In this document: piece after piece, positions 10,999 through 22,500 of the stretch
Numbering within the stretch: position 1 is the stretch's first letter
Layout: the number at the start of each line of letters is the position of its first letter
Assembly: GCA_028826165.1 (NCBI GenBank)
Contig: JAPDFW010000060.1
Span: 372,001-436,000, forward strand
DNA length: 64,000 nucleotides
Direction of reading: 5' to 3'
Source: Anaeramoeba ignava
Lineage: Eukaryota; Metamonada; Anaeramoebidae
Position numbers and translations under genes: made by a program
Notes under the pieces: generated by a model
Databases searched by the model: none
Told to the model about the DNA's origin: nothing
The model's input: the letters and a program-made list of their open reading frames with translations, nothing else

Positions 10999-12661
10999 AT
11001 GGAAGCTAAACTAATTTCTTGTCCAATTTGTTTTGAAACTTATTCACAAGAAAGAAAACCAATGATAATTTGCCAAGAAGGTCATTCAATTTGTGAATTA
11101 TGTTTAAAGAATATGAATGAATGTCCGTTTTGTAAAATTTCTTTTACAAAATTTAATCCAATTCAAAATCGAGATTTATTAGAAGCTGCAAAACAAAATA
11201 AAAAAAAATCCAATATTATAAATTCTCCAATTATTCCTCTATCTCAACTTGAAATTGAAAAAGAACCATTTGGATATGGTGGATCAGCTGATATTTATAA
11301 AGCCAAATGGGGATTTAATCAAGTTGTTGTTAAGAAATTCAGAATACAAAATGATCCAAAATTGAAAAAACAATTTGAAAATGAAATTCAATTATCTATC
11401 AGATTAAATCATTCAAATATTATTCGAATTTATGGAGTTGTTGAATTTCAAAATACTTTTGGGATTTTAATGGAATATGCAGAACAAGGAAATTTATCTC
11501 AAAAAATTCCATATTTAACATTTCAAGAACAAATTGATTATTCTTTACAAATTATTGAAGGAATCAAATATCTTCATAATAATTCAATTATTCATCGTGA
11601 TTTGAAACCTGAAAATATTTTGATTTCAAATAATAAACCAAAAATTGCTGATTTTGGAATTTCAAAAGTTCATGAACATACAATGAAAAATACAACACCT
11701 GCATTTTCACTAGGTTATTCAGCTCCAGAATTATATCAAGAAGGAAATGCTTATGATACTTCTTGTGATATTTTCAGTTTATCAATTATATTATTTGAAA
11801 TTTTTACAAAGAAAAAATCTTTTGAAAATGAACATCAAATGCTTATTTTTTATAAAATTTCGCAAGGAAAAAGACCAGAATTTCCAAATGATTTCCCAAA
11901 AGAATTAAGTGAAGGAATAAAAAAAGGATGGAATCAAAATCCAAAAGAAAGATGTTCATTGAATGAATTTATTCAAAAATTAGATGAGATGAAACTAAAA
12001 AGTAATTTATTTTTTATCTTCTTCATTTTCAAAAAAACAATCAATTTTCTCATTTCAAAATTATATTCACAAACACAATTCAAATTCACAATTAAAATTA
12101 AATTCAGATTCACAAATAAAATCAGATTCAGATTCAGATTCACAAATAAAATCAGATTCAAATTCAGATTCACAAATAAAATCAGATTCAGATTCAGATT
12201 CACAATTAAAATCAGATTTAGATTCAGATTCACAAATAAAATCAGATTCAGATTCAGATTCACAATTAAAATCAGATTCAGATTCAGATTCACAATTAAA
12301 ATCAGATTTAGATTCAGATTCAAATTCAGATTCACAAATAAAATCAGATTTAGATTCAGATTCAGATTCAAATTTGAAATCAAAATCAAAATCAAAAAGA
12401 AAATCAAAATCAAAATCAAAAAGAAAATCAAAATCAAAAAGAAAATCAAAAAGAAAATCAAAACCAAAATTAGCATCAGATTCAGACTCAGATTTAAAAT
12501 CATTCCAAACAAATCAACATAAAACAAATAAATATCAAACAAATCAACATAAAACAAATCAATATAAAACAAATTCCAATCAACAGAAAAAAAACATTTC
12601 TTTATCCAAGATTTCATATTCCATTCCAAACAGTGATCAAGGTAAAATTGATTTATTCTAA
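10999..12661 (+). CDS. RING-TKL protein kinase 2 with Ser-Asp/Ser-Lys repeat tail
   Basis: Residues 8-45 are a RING-like cluster (CPIC, CQEGH, CELC, CPFC). Residues ~88-330 are a TKL kinase with Lys112, HRDLKPEN from 189 and DFG at 208-210. Exon 1 is 10999-12001 and exon 2 is 12108-12661, with a 106-bp intron (GTAATT..TTCAG, the first AG available). The splice changes frame so that the repeat is read as [12 protein letters not shown] units followed by KSKSKRKSK units and an Asn/Gln-rich end, 518 residues in all. The unspliced frame would instead give Phe/Arg/Ile repeats, which look artefactual. The acidic Ser-Asp then basic Ser-Lys/Arg pattern resembles phosphorylatable RS-like tails, so a nuclear or RNA-linked role is possible but not shown. 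Confidence 0.82.
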
Positions 12662-12901
12662 AACATTTCAATTTTAATTCCAATTCAATTTAAAATCAAA
12701 AAATCAAAAAATCAAAAAATCAAAAAATCAAAAACAAAATTTTCAAATTATCTGATTCAATTAATTAATTAATTAATTATAATAACAAATTTATTGAATT
12801 CGAAAATATTCATTTATTAATTGTTGTTTTTTATTCCATTTTTTTTGTGATTAAATTCAAAAACCTAAACAAAAATAGTGATAAATCCTCAAATTAATTT
12901 A
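12662..12901. other. AT-rich spacer with ATCAAAAA microsatellite
   Basis: Bases ~12692-12738 carry tandem ATCAAAAA units. A TTCCATTTTTTTTGTG run at ~12835-12850 lies ~55 nt before the next ATG and matches the T-rich leader element. No gene is seen. Confidence 0.5.
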
Positions 12902-14138
12902 ATGAAAAATAAGAACAAAAAAGAAGAAAAAAAAGATAATTCAATGAACAATTTACAAAATAATGTTAAACCTGATAAAAAAATCAAACCTGTAAAAAAG
13001 GTAAATGAATTCCCTAATATAAATAACAAAATTTTAATTTAAAGAAATTAAAACAAATTCTTGATTAAAAACTCTTGAATTTTTTGATTTTTCATTTTGA
13101 AATTATTAGGATTTTGATGTTCGTTTTTTCTTAGTTATTCAATTTGAAAAATTAATAATATTATTATTTATATTCATTTTATCAATCAAATATTTAAGAA
13201 AAAATAACTTATTATTATTTGGATTGAATTCAAAAAAAAATAACAAATTTTGTTTTTCTCTTTTTTTTTCTTTCAACAAAATTTCAAAATAGTATTGGTT
13301 CAAAATTATGTTAATTGGATTTGTTTCTGGAAAAAGTACAATTTTGGAAAGATATGTTGATGGAACTTTTAGGCAAGTAAATTTGCAAACGATCGGATAT
13401 GATTTCAGATTAAAATATCTGGAAATTGATGGAAAAAAAATAAAACTCGGGATTTGGGATTCATCTAGTCCAGGTTTGCAATTTATTTTTGAATAATTCA
13501 AAAAACAATTTAAATTTTTTTCTTTCTTCTTTTATCCTTCTTTTTTTGGATTATTTAGAAAGATACAGAAGCTGCGTAATGCGTAATTAATTAATGAAAT
13601 TATTTCTTTTATTTCTTTTATTTCTTTTCTTGATAATTTAACAATTTAATACTTTTATTATTTGATTATTCCTATTTATAATTCTGAAATTTGTTTTTTG
13701 TTTTTTTTATTTAATTCATTTTTAATCATTTGATATTCAAACATAATTTATTTAAAATTGAAATTTAAAAATTTAAAATTAGATTATGCGAGGAAAATGG
13801 ATGGATTTTTGATTGTTTATAATATTACTAATTCATATTCTTTTAACAAAGTTCCTGAATTTCTTCAGCTTATTGAAAAAAATAACTTGTCAAATTATCC
13901 AAAAATATTAATTGGAAATAAATGTGATTTGGAAAACCAAAGAGAAGTTCCAAAAGAAAAAGGGAAAGAATTTGCAGATAAAATTGGAATTCCATTTTTT
14001 GAAACTTCAGCAAAAGAAAATATTAATATTGATGAAGCTTTTGAGAAATTAATAAAAATGATATTGGAAACAAATCCTGAACCAAATGTTCATAAAAGGG
14101 AAAAATCGAAAAAGAAAAAAGGATGTGCTTTGTTTTGA
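12902..14138 (+). CDS. Atypical Ras/Rab-like small GTPase with CaaX box
   Basis: Four-exon model: 12902-13000, 13293-13473, 13559-13582 and 13783-14138, total 219 residues; all phases agree. Exon 1 is a Lys-rich extension and is the least certain. Exon 2 carries FKIMLIGFVSGKST and the switch I region; exon 3 is a 24-nt microexon restoring ERYRSCVM; exon 4 has DGFLIVYNIT, IGNKCDLE, ETSAKEN and ends in a polybasic stretch plus CALF, a CaaX prenylation box suited to geranylgeranylation. Two nucleotide-handling motifs are abnormal. The P-loop has three, not four, residues between Gly and GK, and the DTAGQE motif reads DSSSPE, losing the Gly60 and Gln61 equivalents. It should therefore have poor intrinsic GTPase activity or altered binding while still being membrane anchored. 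Confidence 0.8.
13559..13582 (+). other. 24-nt microexon of the Ras-like gene
   Basis: Flanked by ATTTAG and GTAATT. It supplies the residues between the DxxGQ region and the next strand (GERYRSCVMH with flanking bases), exactly filling the gap when compared with ERYRS in Rab/Ras proteins. Without it the frame is broken. The other GT, 6 nt earlier, would give the wrong phase. Confidence 0.75.
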
Positions 14139-14169
14139 ATTAATTTTGGAATTCTCATTTTCTTATTAA

Positions 14170-15350
14170 ATAAAAAAGAAAAAAATTTTTTCCGAAATGA
14201 AATAATAATTTATTTATTATTTTACAATAAAATTAATCAAAAAATAATTTAAAAAAGAATTTATTATTAATATTAAATTATTACGATTAAAAATAAAGAA
14301 ATAAATTAATTAAAATATTTTGTTTATTTTTTTATTTAATTTTTAATAATAATTTATTTAATATTTTACAATAAAATTAATTAAGAAATAATTTTAAAAA
14401 AGAATTTATTATTAATATTAAATTATTATTATTAAAAATAATGAAATAAATTTGAAACAAAAATTGAATAAAATTTTATTTAATTTTTTAATAATAATTT
14501 ATTTAATATTTTGTAATAAAATTAATTAAAAATGATTTTAAAAAGAATTTATTATTAATATTAAATTATTATTATTAAAAATAATGAAATAAATTAATTA
14601 AAATATTTTATTTATTATTTTTACTTAATTTTTAATTATAATTTATTTAATATTTTGTAATAAAATTAATTAAGAAATAATTTTAAAAAGAATTTATTAT
14701 TAATATTAAATTATTATTACTAAAAATAATGAAATAAATTTGAAACAAAAATTGAATAAAAAATTTTATTTAATTTTTAATAATAATTTATTTAATATTT
14801 TTGTAATAAAATTAATTAAAAATGATTTTAAAAAGAATTTATTATTAATATTAAATTATTATTATTAAAAATAATGAAATAAATTAATTAAAATATTTTA
14901 TTTATTATTTTACTTAATTTTTAATAATAATTAATTTAATATTTTTGTAATAAAATTAATTAAGAAATGATTTTAAAAAGTATTTATTATTAATATTAAA
15001 TTATTATTATTAAAAATAATGAAATAAATTTGAAACAAAAATTGAATAAAATTTTTCCGAAATGAAATAATAATTTATTTAATATTTTGCAATAAAATTA
15101 ATTAAGAAATAATTTAAAAAAAGAATTTATTATTAATATTAAATTATTATTATTAAAAATAATGAAATAAATTAATTAAAATATTTTATTTATTATTTTA
15201 TTTAATTTTTGATTATAATTTATTTATTATTTTGCAATAAAATTAATTAAGAAATAATTTTAAAAAATAATTTATTATTAATATTAAATTATTATTATTA
15301 AAAATAATGAAATAAATTAATTAAAAAATTTTATTTATTATTTTATTTAA
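14170..15350. repeat. Satellite A, second array (about 8 copies)
   Basis: Same ~144-bp family as at 6.1-8.4 kb, with landmark ACAATAAAATTAAT/GTAATAAAATTAAT at about 14224, 14368, 14513, 14657, 14804, 14947, 15088 and 15234. Flanks the orphan exons that follow, so it may sit in an intron or may mark a rearrangement or assembly joint. Confidence 0.85.
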
Positions 15351-15374
15351 TTTAGTTTCTTTCTTATTTTCCAG

Positions 15375-16381
15375 AAGCTAAAGGTGGTTTATATCCATTA
15401 GCTGTGAATTTATTTCATTCTTCTGAAGTTGTTAGATTAGGAACTGTTGCTTTATTAAAAAGATTAGATGGAATTAAGGTTTGAAATTTTTAAATCTAAA
15501 TTTTTTAATCTAAATTTTTTAATCGAAATTTTTTAAATTAAATTTTTTTAATCTAAATTTTTAAATTTAAATTTTTTAATTGAAATTTTTTAATTTAAAT
15601 TATTTAATTGAAATTTTTTAATTTAAATTTTTTAATTGAAATTTTTTTGATCTAAATTTTTTAATCTAAATTTTTTAAATTAAATTTTTTAAATTAAATT
15701 TTTTAATCTAAATTTTTTAATCTAAATTTTTTAATCTAAATTTTTTAATCTAAATTTTTTAATCTAAATTTTTTAATTGAAATTTTTTAATTTAAATTTT
15801 TTTGATCTAAATTTTTTTGATCTAAATTTTTTAATCTAAATTATTTAATTTAAATTTTTAATTGAAATTTTTAATCTAAATTTTTGATCTAAATTTTTAA
15901 TCTAAATTTTTAATCTAAATTTTTAATTGAAATTTTTAATCTAAATTTTTAATCTAAATTTTTAAATTAAATTTTTAATTTAAATTTTTGATCTAAATTT
16001 TTAATCTAAATTTTTTAAATTAAATTTTTTAAATTAAATTTTTTAATTTAAATTATTTAATCTAAATTTTTTAATCTAAATTTTTTAATCTAAATTTTTT
16101 AATCTAAATTTTTTAATCGAAATTTTTTAAATTAAATTTTTTTAATTTAAATTTTTTTGATCTAAATTTTTTAATCTAAATTTTTTAAATTAAATTTTTT
16201 AATCTAAATTTTTTAATTGAAATTATTTAATCTAAATTTTTTAATTTAAATTTTTTAGACTGGAAGTGGATTAATAACTGGATTGAATATGTTTTTACTT
16301 TTGGCTTATGAAAGAAATGTTCGACAATTAACAACTAAATTGGAAAAATTTATGGAAACAATCCAAACAAAACAAAAATAA
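15375..16381 (+). pseudogene. Orphan C-terminal exons of an unidentified gene
   Basis: Two well-formed exons: 15375-15478 (after TTTTCCAG) and 16259-16381 (after TTTTTTAG, ending TAA), joined in phase over a 780-bp repeat-filled intron. They encode 75 residues including LYPLAVNLFHSSEVVRLGTV and SGLITGLNMFLLLAYERNVR, an alpha-helical solenoid-like end reminiscent of DENN/AVL9-type or HEAT-type C-termini, though I cannot assign it. No start codon, promoter or upstream exon can be found between the preceding GTPase stop and 15375, only satellite A. It is a 3' gene fragment, or the end of a gene whose 5' exons lie elsewhere. Confidence 0.55.
15490..16250 (+). repeat. Intron-filling TTTTTTAATCTAAA minisatellite
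   Basis: About 50 imperfect copies of a 12-16-bp unit (TTTTTTAATCTAAA, with TTGA and TTTAAA variants) fill the intron between the two orphan exons almost from donor to acceptor, leaving both exons intact. Confidence 0.9.
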
Positions 16382-16488
16382 TTTTAAATTAAATTAAAAA
16401 AAAAGGAGAAAAAAAAAAGGAGAAAAACGAAAAAGAATTTTTTTTTTGGAATTTAACAAGAAAAAGAGAATAAAAAAAAACAAACAAT

Positions 16489-16503
16489 TTTTTCATTTTT
16501 TTT
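16489..16503 (+). promoter_or_regulatory. TTTTTTCATTTTTTTT leader element (kinase 3)
   Basis: T-run with an internal CA ~35 nt upstream of the ATG at 16533, matching the pattern at other starts. Confidence 0.4.
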
Positions 16504-16532
16504 TTTGATTCATTTTATTATTTTTTTAAAAA

Positions 16533-19500
16533 ATGGAAGAACCAGAAATTTGTCCAATTTGTTTTAAAAATTATTCAAATGAAAGAAAACCAATGGTTAT
16601 TTGCAAAGAAGGACATAATATTTGTTCTTTTTGCGTAACAAAAACGGATCATTGTATTTTTTGTAAAAGTTCATTCAAAAATTTTAAACCAATTATGAAC
16701 GAATCTTTATTAGCATTTATTAAATCAATTCAAAAAAATTCAAATGAGCCAATTATTCCAATTATTCCTTTATCAGAATTGGAAGTTGAATTAGAACCAT
16801 TTGCTAAAGGAGGAACTGCTCAAATTTTCAAAGCAAAATGGAAAGAAAAAGATGTTGTTATCAAAAGATTAATATTTCTAAATGATGAAAAAAGAAATCA
16901 ACAATTTGAAAACGAAATTAAATTAGGAATGAAATTAAATAATCCTTATATTATCAAAATCCATGGGAAAACTAAAATGAATAATGTTTTGGGAATTGTA
17001 ATGGAATATGCAGAACAAGGAGATTTATCTCAAAAAATTCCAAATTTAACATTTGAAGAACAAATTGAATATTCTTTACAAATTATTAAAGGAATTGAAG
17101 TTTTACATTCAAATTTAATTATTCATCGTGATTTAAAACCTGAAAATATTTTGATTTCAAATAATAAACCAAAAATTACTGATTTTGGAATTTCAAAAGT
17201 AAGAGAACACACTTTGCAAGTTACTTCAGTTATAGTTTCATTCCGTTATTCTGCTCCAGAAATGCTTGAATCAGGAAACAAATATGATAGATCTTGCGAT
17301 ATTTACAGTTTATCAATGATTTTATATGAAATTTTCTCAAAGAAACAACCTTTTGAAAATGAAAATGGGATGGCTATTCCAGTAAAAGTAATGCAAGGAG
17401 AAAGACCTGAATTTCCCATTAATTTCCCAAAAAAATTAAGTGAATTAATCAAAAAAGGATGGAGTCCAAATCCAGAAGAAAGATGTTCATTAAATGAATT
17501 TACTAAATGTTTGAATATGATGAAAAATGGAGGTAATTTCAAAAATTAAAATCAAATTCAACAAAAATTAAAATAAAATTCAACAAAAATTAAAATCAAA
17601 TTCAACAAAAATAGAAGTAGAACTAATAATTTATAAAGAAAAAAAACCAACTATTCCAAGAACAAGAAATTCTTTTCAATCAATTTTAAAGAGATTTGAA
17701 CAGACTTCCAATAAACCAAAACCAGAATCAGAATCAAACCCAGAACCAAAACTAAAACCAATCAACACAGATCAAATCCATTCTAATCAACAAAATTCAA
17801 ATGAACAAGAATCAGGACCAAAATCAAAATCAAAACCAAACCCAGGACCAAAACCAAAACAAAACAAATCAAATGAAATTAAACCAGAACCAGAACCAGA
17901 ATCAGAATCAGAATCAAAATCAGAACCAGAATCAGAAAGAATAATAAAATCAGAAGTTGATTTGAAGGTAAAACATTGATATTTAAGAAATATAAAAAAA
18001 AAAAGATTAAATTTTCAATCATTTCCATTTCAACAAAAAAAAATAATACAAAACAATTAGACTGCACAAAAAATACTTGATGAAGTAATAGCAAAAGTAC
18101 GAACTTTGGAAATCCAAAAAGAAAAAAAAAAATCTGAAGAAGCAAAAAAAAAAGCATTAAAAGAACTTAAACCCTATTTCCAAAAACTTCGAGATTCAAT
18201 TCGCAAACATGATCAAAGTAAATATTTATTCATATTGTTTAAATCAAATGAAAAAATGTGTAAAATGAATTAATCCAATTTATTCCATTTTTTAATAAAA
18301 AGATACCTCAGAAAAATTAGAAGAAATTGATATTAATTTTATTTTTCAATCTATGAATGCCTTTCCAATAGATGAATTTATTCAAGAAAGTTGTTGTATG
18401 GCTCTAAGAAAATTCACTGAAGCAGAAACAAGTAAAGATTGTTAAATTAAATTTAATTTTCAAAACTCTATTAATTTTTCTTTCCAAAAAAAAAAGGAAT
18501 TTCATTTAATTTTCCAGATTTTAATGGATTTGATTTAATTATCAAAGCAATGAATAATTTTCCATTCAAAAAATTTCTTCAACTTCAATCTTTACTAATT
18601 CTTTTTCAAATGGGAAAATCAAGTCGTAAATTTCATTTTAATCAATCAAAAAAATTAATTAATCAAAAAAATTAATTAATCAAAAACCAAAGTAAATCGA
18701 AGCCAAATTAAACAATATTCTGGAGATGATACAATATTTTCAACAATGGCTAATTTTCCAGAAGATAATAAGATTTTTTATACAGGAACTGAAGCTTTAA
18801 CACGTTTAGAATTTGGTCAAAATTGTAAATTTACATTTTTCAATAAAAAACAAAACAAAACAAAACAAAATAGATGATCCAATCTTTTTCCTTTTTTCAT
18901 TTTAATAATTCATTAATTAATTTTCCTTTCTTTTATTTTAATCTAATTATTTGAAAAACAAAATAGATATTACTCGAAACTTTAATTTAAAGAAAAGTAA
19001 AAATATTGTTTCATTTTTCCAAAATCAAAAAGAAAAAATTTTAATTTGAAAAATTATGAAATTATTTTTATTAGGTCATGTAGAAAAACTAGATCAAAAA
19101 AAATTAAAAGCATTACAAGAAGAATTTAATAAAAAAAAATATGTAAATCACATATTTTTAACAAGAATTCATTCATTTATTTATTTATTTATTTTATTCA
19201 TTTATTTATTCATTTATTTATTCATTCATTCATTTATTTATTAATTTATTTATTTTTATTTTGTTTTAAATAGTTTTTCAATGTTTGGTCACAGGTAAAC
19301 TTTTTTTCTTCCAAATAAAATTTTAAAAAAATAATTGAGAAGAAAATTCATTTAATCAACATTTCAAAAATGTTTGTTTTTCTGATTAAAAATTTAGAAT
19401 CTTTTTATTTCATTTCTATGCAAAAAGAACGAAGAAATTGATTTTGAATTTTACAAATTTTTGAAAAATCAGAAGTCACTAAACGAGAGATGTATAAATT

Positions 19501-22500
19501 ATTTTATTCAAATATCTAAAACAAAACATTTTTTTTCTTATTAAATTTTTAATTCCTTTTTTTTAAAAAAAAATATTAAAAATTATAAAAAATCTAGAAA
19601 GTAATTCTAAATTAAAAAACAAATCTTTGATCTAATCTAAAAATTTCAACTTATTTTAATCTTTCTTTTTATTTTGTAGACTATATTCCAAAAAACCGCA
19701 GCTGTACAAAAAACACTTTTATCAAAATATTTATTTAAATTTATTTGAATTAATTTATATTATTTTTTAGAAAGTAATTCATATTTTAATTTTAAAATTA
19801 AAATTAATTTTGTTTTTTTTCTTCTTCTTCAAATATTTAAAAAGAATACACCAATTCATTATTTATGTCAAAATGAATCAATTAATTTGAGGATAATAAT
19901 ATTAATGTTTGATTATAGAGCTAATTTTAATTTAAAAGGAGTAAATTTTGAATTTGACTTTTTTGTTATTAATTATAAAAATATTCATTTTTTTTGTTTT
20001 TTTAAAACGAAATTGAAAATTTTAGGAAGTAAAAAATAAACCACATAAAAAAAATCATTAAAAAAAAAATTATTTAAAATTGAAATAAAAAGGATGTAAA
20101 AATAACAAAGGATTTCTAAATTGAATTGAATCAAAAATTTATTCATTTATAAAATGATTGAAATAGGAAGTAAAAAAATAATAAAATGAAAATTAAATTA
20201 TTTATCCCAAATTCTTTTCAATTAAATTAATCAAAAAATCAAAGTTAACACCATTACATTATTTATGCCAAAATCCATCAATAAATTTGGAAATCATTAA
20301 ATTAGTGGCACATTATAGAACCGATTTTTATTCTAAAGAAGTAAATTTATTTTTAATTTCATTTTTAATTTCATTTTTAATTTTATTTATGAATAATTGA
20401 ATAGAAAGTAATCTTATTAATTTGAATTAACAAAATTTATTTATTATTTTCTGAATTCCAAAAAGGATGTAAAAATAAAATTTGTTTTTGCTTTTAAAAT
20501 CTTAAAAATTTTAAAAAGGAAGTAAAAATATCATAATAATAAAAATAAAAATAGAAACTAAATTTAAAATAAAACAAAAAGGATACACCAATGCATTATC
20601 TTTTTAAAAATCCATCAATAACAACAGAGATTATTGAATTCTTCAGGGAAAAAGGATATAGTTTTAATTCTCAAAATGTAAATAAATAAATATTTAATTT
20701 AAACTTTTCTTTTGAAATCAAGTTTTTGATAAAATTTTTCAAAATTATTTCCCAAATAGACTGTAAAAATATCATTTCAAGATAAAAATTAATTTTTGTT
20801 TTATTCCCTTTTTTTTATATGGGAAATAGTTTGTAAAAATTTAACTATTTTTAAATCCAAAAAGAATTGAATTTGAATTTCTTTTTCTCAAAACTCATTT
20901 TTAGCAAGTAATTCATTTTCTTCTTCTTCTTTTTTTCTTAAGATTCACATAATTTTTCAATAATATTTATTAATTTAACATTTTCATACATTTCTAAAAG
21001 ATGTCTCCTATTCATTACTTGTGTAAAACCCATCAATTACATTTGAAATGATTTATGCATTAGTTCAACGTGGAGTTAATTGAATTTAAGTGGAGTAAAT
21101 TTTTATCTCTTAAATTTTTTTGAGAAATAATAAACATATCATTGAAAAACAAAATAATTTTAGCAAGTAAACTATTTAAAAGGGAAAAACATATTTTTTT
21201 CTCTAATAATATTAAAATATAAATTAAATATATTAGCAAGTAAATATTTTTTCAGAATTTTAATCCTTTTTATTTTCCAATCCAAAAAAAAATAGGCTGT
21301 AAAAATAATAATAATTATTATTATTATCAAATAAATTGTGTTTATTTTTTAAATAAAAATAATAAAAATAATAAAAATAGAATGTAAATCATTTAAATTT
21401 ATTCTTTCTTCTTTTATTTTAATTATTAATTTGTTTTTGAAATGATTTTTTTTGTGTTTATAAAATAGCATGTAAATAATTCAAAAAAAAAAATCAAAAA
21501 TTACTTATTAAATTGATTATAATTTCCCTATAAAAAAATAATAAAATTTAAAATTAGTTTGTAAAAAAAAATATAAAATCAAACATTTTTTTATTGATAA
21601 AAATTTTGAATTAATTAATTATTCCAAAAAATAAACAAACAAAAGGATGTAAAATAAAACGATAGAAAAATATTTTTTTTTTAATTTATTTATTCAATAC
21701 TAAAATGATTTTATTATTATTATTTTTTTACATATAAAAAAGCATACACCTTTGCATGATTTATGTAATAATCCTTCAATTACAAAAGAGATTGTTGAAC
21801 TATTAATTAATAATGGAGCTAATTTTCATATTCAATGGGTAAAAATTTATAATAAATTTTTTAAAATTAGATTAATTTTTGATTTAATTTTTATATAAAT
21901 CAAATAGAAAGTAAATTATTCATCTTAAGATTTTTTTATATTTTTATTATTAAATTCTTTTTCAATTTTCAATTTTGCTTTTTTTTTTTGAAAAAAATAA
22001 TAATAAATAGATTGTAAAATAATTAATAGATATAAACAAAAATAAATTTGAAATTAATCATAACCTTTTTTTCTTATTAATTTTTATGAAACAGAAAGTA
22101 AATTAGAAATGATAAAAAATTTTTTTGAAATGATTTCCTTTTATTTAATGGAATATTTTAACAAATAGGGAGTAAAATTAGAAATGTTTAAAAGAAAAAT
22201 TCAACTAAACTTAAATTTTATTAATGAATTTAGGATGTAAATAATCTTTTTTTTGATTTAATAATTAATATAAATATTTTTTCTTTATAAATAATCAGGC
22301 AGTAATCATTTAAAATTTTTAATTAAAATTTGAACAAAAAAAATATTTTTTGAGATTAAAAATTAAATTGAAATAAAATTAGTATGTAAATCAAATTAAT
22401 AAAAAACTAATGATAAAATATTTTTCTTACTTAAATTTTAAATAAAATAGTTTGTAAATTTTAAATTATTTTTTAATTTTGAACAATTATTTAAAAATAA

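Noticed and set aside
12002-12520. Read-through of kinase 2 into Phe/Arg/Ile repeats, and the Leu/Asn repeat frame on the minus strand
   Set aside because: Both are other-frame readings of the GATTCA repeat; the intron 12002-12107 moves the frame to a hydrophilic Ser-Asp/Ser-Lys tail.
19473-19491. Possible exon in the 303-bp gap between 19294 and 19598
   Set aside because: AG and GTAT frame a 19-nt piece, which does not keep the phase-0 pattern; nothing supports translation.
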